This document shows, in pieces, positions 45,576 to 54,179 of a DNA stretch of 61,207 nt. The position numbers and the translations under genes were made by a program. Position 1 is the stretch's first letter; the number at the start of each line of letters is the position of its first letter. The notes below the pieces were generated by a model. It worked only from the letters and a program-made list of their open reading frames with translations, did no database searches and was not told the DNA's origin. Source of the DNA: Candidatus Tumulicola scandinaviensis (GTDB taxonomy: Bacteria; Vulcanimicrobiota; Vulcanimicrobiia; Vulcanimicrobiales; Vulcanimicrobiaceae); the NCBI GenBank assembly GCA_003140835.1, contig PLLA01000125.1:1-61207 (forward strand). Direction: 5' to 3'.

Positions 45576-46409
45576 ATGGTAAGCGAGCAAGCCGGAGGGC
45601 GCCGGTTGCCGGTCGCCCGGCATCCCCGGGTCGCGATGGTCGTTGCCGCCGTTGCGATGGCGGCGGTCGGCGTGCCGGGCCGCGCCGTGACCACCGTGCC
45701 GCAAGTCCGTCACCTGATCTATTCGTTTACGTGGGGCACGACCAATCAAACCGAAGTCCACACCTCGGGTATGCCCGATAGCGCAAGCGGTGGCGGAGGG
45801 TCGGGCGGCATGTTGGTCGCGGTGCCGGGGTCGACGGGAAGCGCTTCCGGGATTTCATCTTTTGGCGGGGGAGCGAGCGATCGCGGCACCATCACCGTGG
45901 ACGTGATGCGTCAACAGTCCGACGGTGGACTGGTCGTGAACGTCAGCGAGCAGGCGACGGAGCGGCGCTCTGCGCCCGTCGCGACCTGCGTGGCGTACGG
46001 CGATTTGACCGTCGTGTGCGATCCGAACAAGAAAATCACCGTCGAAGAACTCACGCTCCTGCGCTTGCTGGGATCGAACTTCGTCGATCCGAGTCAACTC
46101 GACGCTGCGCGCCACTGGCGGCGGCAGCAGCAGACCGGCACGTCCTCGTCGACGTCGGATTTTACAATTGCCAAAAACGCCAACGGCATGATGACGATTG
46201 ACGAGACGCGCGTTGAAACGGATGCCACCGGAGCGCGGCCACAGACGTCCGAGGTCACCGGCACGATCGCCTACGACTTCGCCCGCACCGTTCCAACCTC
46301 GATCGACGAATCCACGATGATGCGCAGCGAACAGGGCGAGCAGTATCAAACCGTCAAATCGCAAACCGACTTGCAGCTGCAATCCGACTCGTCGGCGTCG
46401 AAATCATAG
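45576..46409 (+). CDS. Hypothetical secreted protein
   Basis: A 277-aa protein with an N-terminal hydrophobic segment (VAMVVAAVAMAAVGVPGRA), then a Gly/Ser-rich low-complexity stretch (SASGGGGSGGMLVAV), then a beta-rich region (DRGTITVDVMRQQSDGGLVVNVSEQ, YGDLTVVCDPNKKITVEE). The C-terminus is Ser/Gln rich. No catalytic motif and no known family seen. Confidence 0.65.
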   Translation: MVSEQAGGRRLPVARHPRVAMVVAAVAMAAVGVPGRAVTTVPQVRHLIYSFTWGTTNQTEVHTSGMPDSASGGGGSGGMLVAVPGSTGSASGISSFGGGASDRGTITVDVMRQQSDGGLVVNVSEQATERRSAPVATCVAYGDLTVVCDPNKKITVEELTLLRLLGSNFVDPSQLDAARHWRRQQQTGTSSSTSDFTIAKNANGMMTIDETRVETDATGARPQTSEVTGTIAYDFARTVPTSIDESTMMRSEQGEQYQTVKSQTDLQLQSDSSASKS

Positions 46410-46418
46410 CCATCGGGC

Positions 46419-46967
46419 CTACAGCTTACCGAGCAGATCGAGAACGCGATAGCCGGTCACCAGCACGTGTCCCGCATCGATGCGGCCATCGGCGAGCATG
46501 GCTCGGAACTCTTCGACGAGCGCAAGCTCCACTTCGATGAACTCGGTAGGATCCGGCGAGGGATCGCAAATTTTTCTTGCGCCCGTCGCCAAGAACATAT
46601 GCGCCTTCGCGGTGGCTCGAACCGGCTCGGCATAGTAGGCGCCGGCGAACGTCCATTGCGCGGCTTCGTAGCCGGTTTCTTCGAGAAGTTCCCGCCGGGC
46701 GCATGCGAGCGGATCTTCGCCCTCGTGCAATCCGCCGGCCGGCAGTTCGAGGTGGATTGCGTCGCTGCCGTAGCGGTATTGGCGAACGAGTACGACGTGC
46801 CCATCGTCCGTCAGCGGCAAGGCGATGACGAAGCCGTGCGACTCGCGCACGTAATAGTCCGGAACGATTGTCCCGTCGGGTAACTCGAGTTCGTCGACAC
46901 GCAAGCGCATGTGCGGCGAATCGGCGACTAAGGTCGAGGCGCGCCGGCGCCAAAGCGGCTTCTGCAT
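46419..46967 (-). CDS. NUDIX hydrolase (ADP-ribose pyrophosphatase-like)
   Basis: A 182-aa protein with a complete Nudix box (GGLHEGEDPLACARRELLEETGYEA) after the typical VVLVRQYRYGSDAIHLELPAG strand. The pattern GAYYAEPVRATAKAHMFLA fits the ADP-ribose/NudF group, which clears ADP-ribose. Divergent from the 3-hydroxyacyl-CoA dehydrogenase gene, with 66 bp between starts. Confidence 0.92.
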   Translation of the reverse strand: MQKPLWRRRASTLVADSPHMRLRVDELELPDGTIVPDYYVRESHGFVIALPLTDDGHVVLVRQYRYGSDAIHLELPAGGLHEGEDPLACARRELLEETGYEAAQWTFAGAYYAEPVRATAKAHMFLATGARKICDPSPDPTEFIEVELALVEEFRAMLADGRIDAGHVLVTGYRVLDLLGKL

Positions 46968-47033
46968 GGTAAGTCTCCCTCGAACATATCGACGACGAAG
47001 CGTTTGAGCCTTCTGAAGCGAAGTGAACCATCG

Positions 47034-48635
47034 ATGGAAGAGCTCGTCCTGATTGCCGGCGGCGGAACGATGGGTGCCGGAATCGCATACGTGGCCGCGC
47101 GTGCGGGCTACCGCGTTGAAGTCGCCGAGCCCGACGAGCCGACGCGCAAGCGCGCGCTCGAGCGCGTCACGCGCGATGCCGCTCGCGCGGGCGACGACGC
47201 GATCGCCGCCCGGGTGACGTTCCTGAACGAGATTCCTGCGCAAAGCCAGGCCGCCATCGCCATCGAAGCGGTGACCGAACGGTTCGAAATCAAGCGCGAC
47301 GTCTTCGCGGCGCTCGCGGCGGCGGTCGCCGAGGACGCCTTGCTGGCCACCAACACGTCGTCGCTTTCGGTTGCCGATCTCGCCGATGCCGTCCCGCAAC
47401 CCCAACGCGTCGTCGGACTGCATTTCTTCAATCCACCCGAGGCCATGAAATTGATCGAGGTCGTGCACGCGCCCGAAACCAGCGACGACGCACTGGAACG
47501 CGCGTATGCGTTCGTCGAACGCATCGATAAGACGGCGGTGACGGCCGCCGACACGCCGGGCTTTATCGTCAACCGCGTGGCTCGACCGTTCTACCTCCAG
47601 TCGCTCCGGGCGCTCGAAGGAGGGGTGGCACCCGTCGAAGAGCTCGATGCGCTGGCGCGTGCGGCCGGATTTCGCATGGGCCCGTTCGAGCTGATGGATT
47701 TCATCGGTCTCGACGTCAACTTGGCGACCAGCGAATCGATTTACGCACGCACCGCCGCGGCACGCTTGGCTCCGCTGGAAGTGCAGCGCGACATGGTAGC
47801 GCGCGGGTTGCTCGGGCGAAAGAACGGCGCGGGCTTTTACGACTACCGCGACGGTAACCCACAGCATCGCGACGCCGGCGTCGAGTTGCCCGACGCCGAG
47901 CCGAATCCCGACGAATCGGTCGTCGTCATCGGGTTCGGCGGCATCGCCGACGAGTTGGCGGAACTGTTGGAACAACGCTATACCGACGTTACGCGCATCG
48001 CGCACGACGAACTCCTCGACGAGATTTCACTCGAAGCCACCATCGTGATCGACGTGGGTGACGGCATATCCGACCGCGGCAACGTCATCGCGCAGCTCGA
48101 CGGGCTCCTCGGAGAGGAGGCGGTGTTTTTCGTCGATGCGTATGCCACCGATCTTTCCGCGTGCGCAAACCGCCTGCGCCGGGCGGAGCGTTTGGTCGGT
48201 TACGGCATTCTCGGATCGCTCGCCGGGCAGAAAGCCGTTGAGATCGTCGACTCGGAGACCGTGTCCGACGACGCGCTGGCGCTCGCTCAGGAACTCTTCG
48301 AGTCGATCGGCAAGGGCGCGGTGCTGGTCGACGACGTACCGGCGCTGTTTCTCGGACGAACCGTTGGCTCGATCGTGAACGAAGCGGTAACTGCCGTGCA
48401 CGAAGACGTCGCCACACCCGAAGACATCGATACGGCGATGCGGCTCGGGACGAACTATCCCATCGGACCGCTCGCCTGGGGCCGGGAAATCGGTGGCAGA
48501 CGGATCGCGCGCATTCTTGCGCGCCTGGCCGAAGCGGAAGGTGCGGAGTTCGCACCGCACCGTTCGCTCTGGGTGCTCGACCTCGAGGAAGAGGGTGCGG
48601 AAGAACCGGTGGAGATCGATGCCGCACGGTCGTAA
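47034..48635 (+). CDS. 3-hydroxyacyl-CoA dehydrogenase (PaaH/FadB2-like, two C-terminal domains)
   Basis: A 533-aa protein. The NAD site is LIAGGGTMGAGIAYVAARAGY; the catalytic His/Glu region is LHFFNPPEAMKLIEVVHA; DTPGFIVNRVARPF begins the first helical domain. A second, partly degenerate nucleotide-binding module (VVVIGFGGIADEL) and a second helical domain (RTVGSIVNEAV, AMRLGTNYPIGPLAWG) follow, as in PaaH. It oxidises 3-hydroxyacyl-CoA, in this context the 3-hydroxyadipyl-CoA step of aromatic degradation. It overlaps the thiolase gene by 17 bp. A TTG at 47004 is an alternative start. Confidence 0.9.
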   Translation: MEELVLIAGGGTMGAGIAYVAARAGYRVEVAEPDEPTRKRALERVTRDAARAGDDAIAARVTFLNEIPAQSQAAIAIEAVTERFEIKRDVFAALAAAVAEDALLATNTSSLSVADLADAVPQPQRVVGLHFFNPPEAMKLIEVVHAPETSDDALERAYAFVERIDKTAVTAADTPGFIVNRVARPFYLQSLRALEGGVAPVEELDALARAAGFRMGPFELMDFIGLDVNLATSESIYARTAAARLAPLEVQRDMVARGLLGRKNGAGFYDYRDGNPQHRDAGVELPDAEPNPDESVVVIGFGGIADELAELLEQRYTDVTRIAHDELLDEISLEATIVIDVGDGISDRGNVIAQLDGLLGEEAVFFVDAYATDLSACANRLRRAERLVGYGILGSLAGQKAVEIVDSETVSDDALALAQELFESIGKGAVLVDDVPALFLGRTVGSIVNEAVTAVHEDVATPEDIDTAMRLGTNYPIGPLAWGREIGGRRIARILARLAEAEGAEFAPHRSLWVLDLEEEGAEEPVEIDAARS

Positions 48636-49821
48636 CGTATGGGTTGTCGAAGCGTTGCGAACGCCGATCGGCCGCTACAACGGCGCGCTCGCAAGCGTTC
48701 GCCCCGACGACCTGGCGGCGCTCGTCTTGCGTGCGGTGGTCGATCGCTCGGGAATTCCGCACGATCGTATCGACGACGTCTACTTCGGCGCCGCTAACGG
48801 CAGCGGCGAAGATAATCGCAACGTCGCGCGCATGGCTGCGTTGTTGGCCGGCCTGCCGGTCGAGGTTCCCGGCGTTACGCTCAACCGGCTTTGCGGTTCG
48901 AGCCTGCAGGCGATCAACTCCGCCGCGCAAGCGATCGCGTTCGGAGAAGCCGACGCGATTGTCGCCGGTGGCGTCGAATCGATGACGCGCGCACCGTTCG
49001 TGCTGACCAAAAGCGATGCGCCGTTTGGCCGAAAGCAAGAACTGTTCGATACCGTACTCGGCTGGCGCATGATCAACCCGAAGATGCCGCCGGAGTGGAC
49101 GATCTCGCTCGGCGAAACGGCCGAACGCGTCGCGGACCGTTACCACATTGCTCGCGACGCACAAGACGCGTTTGCATTCGAGTCGCAGATGCGAGCAAAA
49201 AAGGCCCTAGAGAGCCAACGTTTCGCTCGCGAACTGGTACCCGTGGGCCTCGCAACCAAGGGTGGCGAACGCGAGGTCGCCGTCGACGAGCACCCGCGTC
49301 CCGAGACCACCCTCGCGGCCCTAGCCGCGCTCAAACCGTCGTTTAGGCGCGATGGTACGGTCACCGCCGGGAATTCTTCTGGAATCAACGATGGAGCCGC
49401 GGCGGTCTTGTTGTGCGAGTCGGAAACGGCGCGGCGGTTCGGGATGACGCCGCTGGCGCGCATCGTTGCTTGCGCATCCGCCGGCGTCTCTCCGGATGTT
49501 ATGGGGCTGGGCCCGATACCGGCCGCTCGCAAAGCGTTGGCCCTCGCGGAAATGAACGTGCGCGATCTCGACCTGGTGGAACTCAACGAAGCGTTCGCTT
49601 CGCAAGCGCTGGCCTGTATACGCGAACTGGAGTTCGATCCCGCCAAGACGAACGTGAACGGGGGCGCGATCGCGCTGGGTCATCCACTCGGGGCGAGCGG
49701 CGCGCGCATTACCACGACCCTCTTGCACGAGTTGCGGCGGCGAGGCGGGCGGTACGGTATGGCGACGATGTGCATCGGCGTCGGCCAAGGCATCGCAACG
49801 ATCTTCGAACGAACGGAGTAA
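48619..49821 (+). CDS. Acetyl-CoA acyltransferase (thiolase; PaaJ/PcaF-like)
   Basis: A 400-aa degradative thiolase. Active-site Cys in NRLCGSSLQAINSA, GGVESMTRAPFVL, VELNEAFASQAL, NVNGGAIALGHPLGASGAR and the second Cys in MATMCIGVGQG are all present. It cleaves 3-oxoacyl-CoA; beside the dehydrogenase it suits 3-oxoadipyl-CoA thiolysis. It starts inside the end of the upstream gene and stops 13 bp before the aldehyde dehydrogenase gene, so the three are one operon. Confidence 0.93.
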   Translation: MPHGRNVWVVEALRTPIGRYNGALASVRPDDLAALVLRAVVDRSGIPHDRIDDVYFGAANGSGEDNRNVARMAALLAGLPVEVPGVTLNRLCGSSLQAINSAAQAIAFGEADAIVAGGVESMTRAPFVLTKSDAPFGRKQELFDTVLGWRMINPKMPPEWTISLGETAERVADRYHIARDAQDAFAFESQMRAKKALESQRFARELVPVGLATKGGEREVAVDEHPRPETTLAALAALKPSFRRDGTVTAGNSSGINDGAAAVLLCESETARRFGMTPLARIVACASAGVSPDVMGLGPIPAARKALALAEMNVRDLDLVELNEAFASQALACIRELEFDPAKTNVNGGAIALGHPLGASGARITTTLLHELRRRGGRYGMATMCIGVGQGIATIFERTE

Positions 49822-49834
49822 ACGAACGCCCACC

Positions 49835-51331
49835 ATGACGACCATGGCGACCCCCACCAGAACGCAACTCCTCATCGGCGGATCGTGGCAAGACGCCTCC
49901 GACGGAGCTTTCTACGACGATCGCAATCCGGCAACCGGCGCATTGCTGGCGGAGGTAGCGCAAGCGTCTCGCGCCGATCTCGACGCGGCGGTCGGAAGTG
50001 CGCGCAAAGCTTTCGATAACGGAAAATGGGCGACGATGGCCGCTTCGCGCCGCGCCAAGATCCTCTACAAAATGGCGCAGCTCATCGGGGAGCGTGCCAA
50101 GGACCTCGCGTTGCTGGAGGTACGCGATAACGGAAAGGCCATTTCGACGGCCAAAGGCGAAATGAGCGCGATCGTCGATTGCTTCGAGTTTTATGCCGGC
50201 GCGACGACCAAGAATTTCGGCGAATCGCTGCCGCCGCCGCTCCCGACGTATTTAGCGACGACCGTTCGCGAACCGGCGGGCGTCGTCGGCGCAATCGTGC
50301 CGTGGAATTTTCCGTTGCTCCTGGCCTCGTGGAAAGTCGCGCCGGCGCTCGCCGCCGGTTGCACGGTGGTCCTAAAACCGGCGCCTTCGACGCCGCTGAC
50401 GGCGATCGAGTTGGGGAAGATCGCGCTCGAGGCTGGCGTCCCCGAGGGCGTGCTGAACGTCGTCACCGGATCGGGTCGCGAACTCGGCGCGTGGCTGGTC
50501 GAGCATCCCGCCGTCGACAAAATTGCGTTCACCGGATCGACCGCCACCGGCAGACTGGTTGCCGCGTCGGCCGCCCAATCGCTCAAGCGAGTCACGTTGG
50601 AACTCGGCGGTAAGTCTCCGTCGCTCGTCTTCGACGATGCCATTTTGGACGCGGCGGTGGCCGGTGCACTCTACGGCATCTATTACAATGCCGGTCAAGC
50701 CTGCGATGCGCGTTCGCGCATCCTCGTGCAAGCCGGGATCTACGACGATTTCGTTGCATCCTTCGTCGAGAAGTCGCGCAAACTCAAAGTCGGGAATCCG
50801 GAGGACCCGGCAACGCAAGTCGGTGCGATTACGCTGCGCGAGCAGCACGAAAAGATCAAGGCGTATTGCGACATCGGCATCGCCGAAGGCGCGAAGGTCT
50901 TGCTCGGCGGACGCGCGCCCGACGACCTCGAGCAAGCCTTGAACGACGGCATGTTCTGGAGCCCAACCGCGTTCGAAGCGTCGAACGATCATCGCGTCGC
51001 GCGCGAAGAGATCTTCGGTCCGGTGGCGACGCTGGTACGGTTTGAGACGGAAGCCGAAGCGGTTGCGCTCGCCAATGACAGCGACTACGGTTTATCGGCG
51101 AGCGTCTGGTCGCAAAACATCGGCCGCGCCAACCGGGTAGCGCGCGGGATTCGCACCGGCACGGTCGCCATCAATACGCCGTATGCGATCTTCCCCGGCA
51201 TTCCGTTCGGCGGCTTCAAACACTCCGGATACGGGCGCGAACTCGGGATGGAAACCATGCGGGCATACACCGAAACCAAGAGCGTGCTCACCTTTATCGG
51301 CGAGAAGCCGATGAACCCGTTTGGGGTATAG
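49835..51331 (+). CDS. NAD(P)-dependent aldehyde dehydrogenase
   Basis: A 498-aa ALDH-superfamily enzyme. Key motifs: GAIVPWNFPLLLASWKVAPALAAG, GSTATGR, catalytic Glu in VTLELGGKSP, catalytic Cys in YNAGQACDARSRI, and EEIFGPVATL. Overall it looks closest to betaine-aldehyde/aromatic aldehyde dehydrogenases. Within this cluster it could oxidise the semialdehyde formed when the ring of an epoxidised acyl-CoA is opened (BoxD/PaaZ role), or feed an aromatic acid into the pathway. The choice is inference. Confidence 0.92.
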   Translation: MTTMATPTRTQLLIGGSWQDASDGAFYDDRNPATGALLAEVAQASRADLDAAVGSARKAFDNGKWATMAASRRAKILYKMAQLIGERAKDLALLEVRDNGKAISTAKGEMSAIVDCFEFYAGATTKNFGESLPPPLPTYLATTVREPAGVVGAIVPWNFPLLLASWKVAPALAAGCTVVLKPAPSTPLTAIELGKIALEAGVPEGVLNVVTGSGRELGAWLVEHPAVDKIAFTGSTATGRLVAASAAQSLKRVTLELGGKSPSLVFDDAILDAAVAGALYGIYYNAGQACDARSRILVQAGIYDDFVASFVEKSRKLKVGNPEDPATQVGAITLREQHEKIKAYCDIGIAEGAKVLLGGRAPDDLEQALNDGMFWSPTAFEASNDHRVAREEIFGPVATLVRFETEAEAVALANDSDYGLSASVWSQNIGRANRVARGIRTGTVAINTPYAIFPGIPFGGFKHSGYGRELGMETMRAYTETKSVLTFIGEKPMNPFGV

Positions 51332-51338
51332 ATGCAGG

Positions 51339-51665
51339 ATGCCGGAAGCGATTAAAATCGGTCAGTATTACGATGCGACCTATGGGACGCTCTGGAAGGA
51401 CGGCACGTACTTCCCGCGCGGCACGCGCGTCTTGGTGGTCGGCATGCACGTCGAGCAAGGCTTCTGCGTGCGCTTCCCCGCCGAACTCGACGGCGAGCCG
51501 CTCGAAACGTGGGAAGACTGGAACGAGAGCGGTTTTCTCGCCGAGGAGGGCTCTATCGAATCGCCCCATCGCCCATTATCGACCGCCGTTTTGGCCGAAG
51601 CACGCGACGTGCTCTCGGACGCCGACGACGGTTCCCATCTGCACCTGCAAGACGACGACGACTAG
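51339..51665 (+). CDS. Hypothetical acidic protein (108 aa)
   Basis: Starts MPEAIKIGQYYDATYG, seven bases after the aldehyde dehydrogenase stop, so likely in the same operon. It is soluble and strongly acidic at the C-terminus (LQDDDD). A pattern such as YFPRGTRVLVVGMHVEQGFCVRF suggests a small beta-barrel. No family recognised. Confidence 0.6.
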   Translation: MPEAIKIGQYYDATYGTLWKDGTYFPRGTRVLVVGMHVEQGFCVRFPAELDGEPLETWEDWNESGFLAEEGSIESPHRPLSTAVLAEARDVLSDADDGSHLHLQDDDD

Positions 51666-51682
51666 CGGCTCGAGTTCGGGCG

Positions 51683-52078
51683 CTACGTGCCTAGCGTGAT
51701 CTGTTGGAACTGCCAGATTTGCCAGGCCGCGCACTGCGACGACGTCTGATGCGGGCCGAGGACGGCAACCCAGCAATAGACTTGGCTCGGTTTGAGGTGC
51801 TTGAACGTCGTCATGCCCTTCGGTCCGGTGGTTTGCGTCGCGAACGGCGTGCCTGGGCGCGGGCTCGACGTGGATGTGGGTGTCGACTCTTGAACCGGAA
51901 CGTGAGCGGCAGGCGTTTGCAGGATTGTCACCGAGATCGTCGCCGCGGTGATTGTGGGGTTCGGAGTGGCCGAGGGCACGGGCGACGGTGTGACCGTTCC
52001 GGAATTGTTGTTGCTGCACGCTGGGATCGCGAGTCCGAGCGAAACAGCCGCCATAAGGATCAAGAGGCGTTTGGGCAT
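51683..52078 (-). CDS. Hypothetical lipoprotein
   Basis: A 131-aa protein with a lipobox (GLAIPACS, Cys about residue 21), a Pro/Ser/Thr-rich linker, and a short C-terminal domain (TFKHLKPSQVYCWVAVLGPHQTSSQCAAWQIWQF) with two Cys that could form a disulfide. It lies between the beta-oxidation operon and paaX and has no clear link to either. Confidence 0.65.
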   Translation of the reverse strand: MPKRLLILMAAVSLGLAIPACSNNNSGTVTPSPVPSATPNPTITAATISVTILQTPAAHVPVQESTPTSTSSPRPGTPFATQTTGPKGMTTFKHLKPSQVYCWVAVLGPHQTSSQCAAWQIWQFQQITLGT

Positions 52079-52120
52079 GGCGGGGTCGCTTCGACGCGGC
52101 CCAGCTGCGGTCCGTTTCCT

Positions 52121-52984
52121 TTAATACGTGGCCGGCGTAATAAGTGGCCGGCTATGAAAGTAGCGCTGCGATTTCGGGTCGAGGGCGGCGTAATATTCGC
52201 GAAATACCGCAGCGGCGGTGGTGCCCGGCCAGTGCGCGGGCACGAGTTCGCTGGGCAGACCCGGGTCGAGGTAGGCAAACTTGCGATAGTCGTGCACGAG
52301 CCACAGTCGCTCGACGAACGCGCCTTCATTGGTGAGAACTGCCCCCTCGCGTTCCTCGGCACGACGAGGCTGGTAACGAGCGATGAACTCCCGGTACGCG
52401 GCGGCAATCGCGGTGAGGTCCCAGCAGCGTTCGACGAGCTGACGATCGCTCAACGGCCCGTCGTACCTGCCCGCGAAGAGATGGGCGTTCAAACCGGTCG
52501 CTCCCGCCGCCGCGCGCGCCGCCTCGAGCGTGTCGGCTGGCGAGATCCAGGTCGAGGGCGACAGCGGCGCCCAACCGAGGACGCTCAGCTCTTGTCGTAG
52601 TCGGTCGCGCGCTTGGCGGATTCGTTCGGTCGGCGTAAAGGTGAGGACCCGCCAGCGTCCGTCCCACTCGATCACGGGACCGTAAATGCGCGGGCTGAGG
52701 TCGGCGATGCGCCGCAGCCCGCGTTCGGTGACGGAGTAGAAGGCGCGGTTGCCTACCCGGCGGGCAACAAGCCATTCCTGTCGCGACATCCGCGATACCG
52801 CCTGCCGGACGGCGGCGGCCGAAACGCCGAAGGGCGCCATGAGAGCGATGAGCGCCCCGATCCACAGCGAGCCGTCTGCGCCGTCGTCCCGGCTGGCCCG
52901 ATGGACCAGGTCTCCGAAGAGCGTAAAAATGAAGGAATTGGGCCGGAGGACCGTCCGGGGTTCATGGTTGACAGAGACCGTCAT
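52121..52984 (-). CDS. PaaX-family transcriptional repressor
   Basis: A 287-aa PaaX-type regulator. Family opening VLRPNSFIFTLFGDLVHRASR, then a winged helix (GVSAAAVRQAVSRMSRQEWLVARRVGNRAFYSVTERGLRRI), the middle domain (WDGRWRVLTFTPTERIRQARDRLRQELSVLGWAPLSPSTWIS), and the C-terminal domain. PaaX binds phenylacetyl-CoA (or related aryl-CoA) and then leaves its operator. The ATG at 52984 is only about 8 bases downstream of the predicted -10, so the mRNA may be leaderless. It is divergent from the oxygenase gene, as expected for its regulator. Confidence 0.92.
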   Translation of the reverse strand: MTVSVNHEPRTVLRPNSFIFTLFGDLVHRASRDDGADGSLWIGALIALMAPFGVSAAAVRQAVSRMSRQEWLVARRVGNRAFYSVTERGLRRIADLSPRIYGPVIEWDGRWRVLTFTPTERIRQARDRLRQELSVLGWAPLSPSTWISPADTLEAARAAAGATGLNAHLFAGRYDGPLSDRQLVERCWDLTAIAAAYREFIARYQPRRAEEREGAVLTNEGAFVERLWLVHDYRKFAYLDPGLPSELVPAHWPGTTAAAVFREYYAALDPKSQRYFHSRPLITPATY

Positions 52985-52996
52985 CGGACCTAGTAT
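52968..52996 (+). promoter_or_regulatory. Sigma70-like promoter of the BoxB/PaaA-like oxygenase gene
   Basis: TTGACA (52968-52973), exactly 17 bases, TAGTAT (52991-52996). The predicted transcription start is about 53003, 52 bases before the oxygenase ATG. Confidence 0.75.
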
Positions 52997-53020
52997 GACA
53001 ATATTCCAACGGATCGTCAA
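52992..53020 (-). promoter_or_regulatory. Promoter of paaX, overlapping the oxygenase promoter
   Basis: On the minus strand TTGACG (53020-53015), 17 bases, CATACT (52997-52992). Its -10 box shares five bases with the plus-strand -10, so the two polymerases cannot be bound at once. Confidence 0.65.
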
Positions 53021-53028
53021 AAATCCGT
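53009..53028. promoter_or_regulatory. Putative PaaX operator (ACGGAT-N8-ATCCGT)
   Basis: A perfect inverted repeat, ACGGAT (53009-53014) and ATCCGT (53023-53028). It lies just downstream of the predicted oxygenase transcription start and covers the paaX -35 box. A bound dimer would block both promoters, giving repression plus autoregulation. The sequence differs from the classical E. coli PaaX site, so assignment is by position. Confidence 0.55.
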
Positions 53029-53054
53029 CACACTAAGGCACGGGTAATTTCAGC

Positions 53055-54179
53055 ATGGCCGCTCGCATCGCATCCTTCGACGACTGGATCGACCTCCTCA
53101 AAGAATGGCAACACGACATCGGCCTTGACCGCGAGTTGATCGAGCGCTTCATGCCGGGATACGCATTCGAAGCCAAATACGGCGAGCTGCCGACGCCCGA
53201 AATCTATTTCGGCGATTTCAAAGGCGACCGGCGCTGGGAAAAAGTGCGCGAGATCCCCGATCAACGCATGCGCGACGCCGTTTTGAATATGGTCGTCTAT
53301 CAGGGCGACACCGAATTTGCTTCGAACGAACAGCAGCGCTTTCTGGTAAACAACGCCCCCAGCGAATACGACCTCGCGTCGCTCGTGCGCATCATGGTCG
53401 AAGAGACGCGGCACGGGTATCAAATGTGCCATTTGCTGGTCGATCAGTTCGGCAGCGAAGGCAAAATTGAAGCGCAGAAGTTGCTCGAACGCCGAGCGTT
53501 CGGCAAGAAGAACCGGTTGCTCAACGCGTTCAACGAAGACGTCACTCATTGGCTCGATTTCTTCGCCTACACGAACTTCATGGATCGCGACGGAAAGTTC
53601 CAGCTCACCATGTTGGCGCATTCGAGCTTCGCCCCGCTGGCTGCGTCGATGGGTCCGATGCTCAAGGAAGAGGCCTTCCATATGGGTACCGGCATCACGG
53701 GCCTGCGCCGCATCGCAAAAGCCGGCGTCATTCCCGCGGAAATTCAACAGAAGTTCTACAACAAGTGGATTTCGGGATCGCTCGATCTTTTTGGAACCGA
53801 CCATTCAGGTTCGGCGCAGTGGGCGTATACGTGGGGCATTAAGGGGCGAGTCGATGAAGACAAAACCGGCGAGCCGGTCGATAAAGAGCGGCTCAACGAG
53901 CGCGCCCGGCAACAGTTTCACGACGAGGTTTCGGCCACCGTCGCTCGCGTGAACGAAGTTGCCGCCGGCGAAACGAAACTCTACGTTCCCGACATGCGCT
54001 TCAACCGTAAAATCGGCGACTTCTCGGGTCAGCGCTACGCGGTGGATGGAAGAAAGCTGACCGAAGACGAGTGGCAGGCATACGCCCCGACGGTTCTGCC
54101 GACCCCCGCAGACGACGTTCAACTCAAGGAATACTTCAAGAATCCGAACTGGATCGCCCCGAAAGGAAACCTCGCATGA
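53055..54179 (+). CDS. BoxB/PaaA-like di-iron aryl-CoA oxygenase (epoxidase) component
   Basis: A 374-aa ferritin-fold oxygenase. The di-iron ligands match BoxB, as I recall that structure: Glu87 in QGDTEFASNEQQR, Glu117 and His120 in VEETRHGYQ, Asp177 in NFMDRDGKFQL, Glu206 and His209 in KEEAFHMG. BoxB (benzoyl-CoA 2,3-epoxidase) is about 470 aa and PaaA about 310; this protein is between them and lacks the long BoxB insertions. It should epoxidise an aromatic acyl-CoA with O2. No reductase (BoxA/PaaE) or PaaBCD subunits are nearby. The stop overlaps the next start (ATGA). Confidence 0.85.
   Translation: MAARIASFDDWIDLLKEWQHDIGLDRELIERFMPGYAFEAKYGELPTPEIYFGDFKGDRRWEKVREIPDQRMRDAVLNMVVYQGDTEFASNEQQRFLVNNAPSEYDLASLVRIMVEETRHGYQMCHLLVDQFGSEGKIEAQKLLERRAFGKKNRLLNAFNEDVTHWLDFFAYTNFMDRDGKFQLTMLAHSSFAPLAASMGPMLKEEAFHMGTGITGLRRIAKAGVIPAEIQQKFYNKWISGSLDLFGTDHSGSAQWAYTWGIKGRVDEDKTGEPVDKERLNERARQQFHDEVSATVARVNEVAAGETKLYVPDMRFNRKIGDFSGQRYAVDGRKLTEDEWQAYAPTVLPTPADDVQLKEYFKNPNWIAPKGNLA

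Noticed and set aside
46968..48005. Long minus-strand open frame antisense to the 3-hydroxyacyl-CoA dehydrogenase
   Set aside because: It is composition-driven shadow sequence. The real NUDIX gene ends at 46967 and the opposite strand has clear dehydrogenase motifs.
49835..51331. Aldehyde dehydrogenase as PaaZ
   Set aside because: PaaZ is a fusion of aldehyde dehydrogenase and hydratase of about 680 aa; this protein is 498 aa with no hydratase domain.
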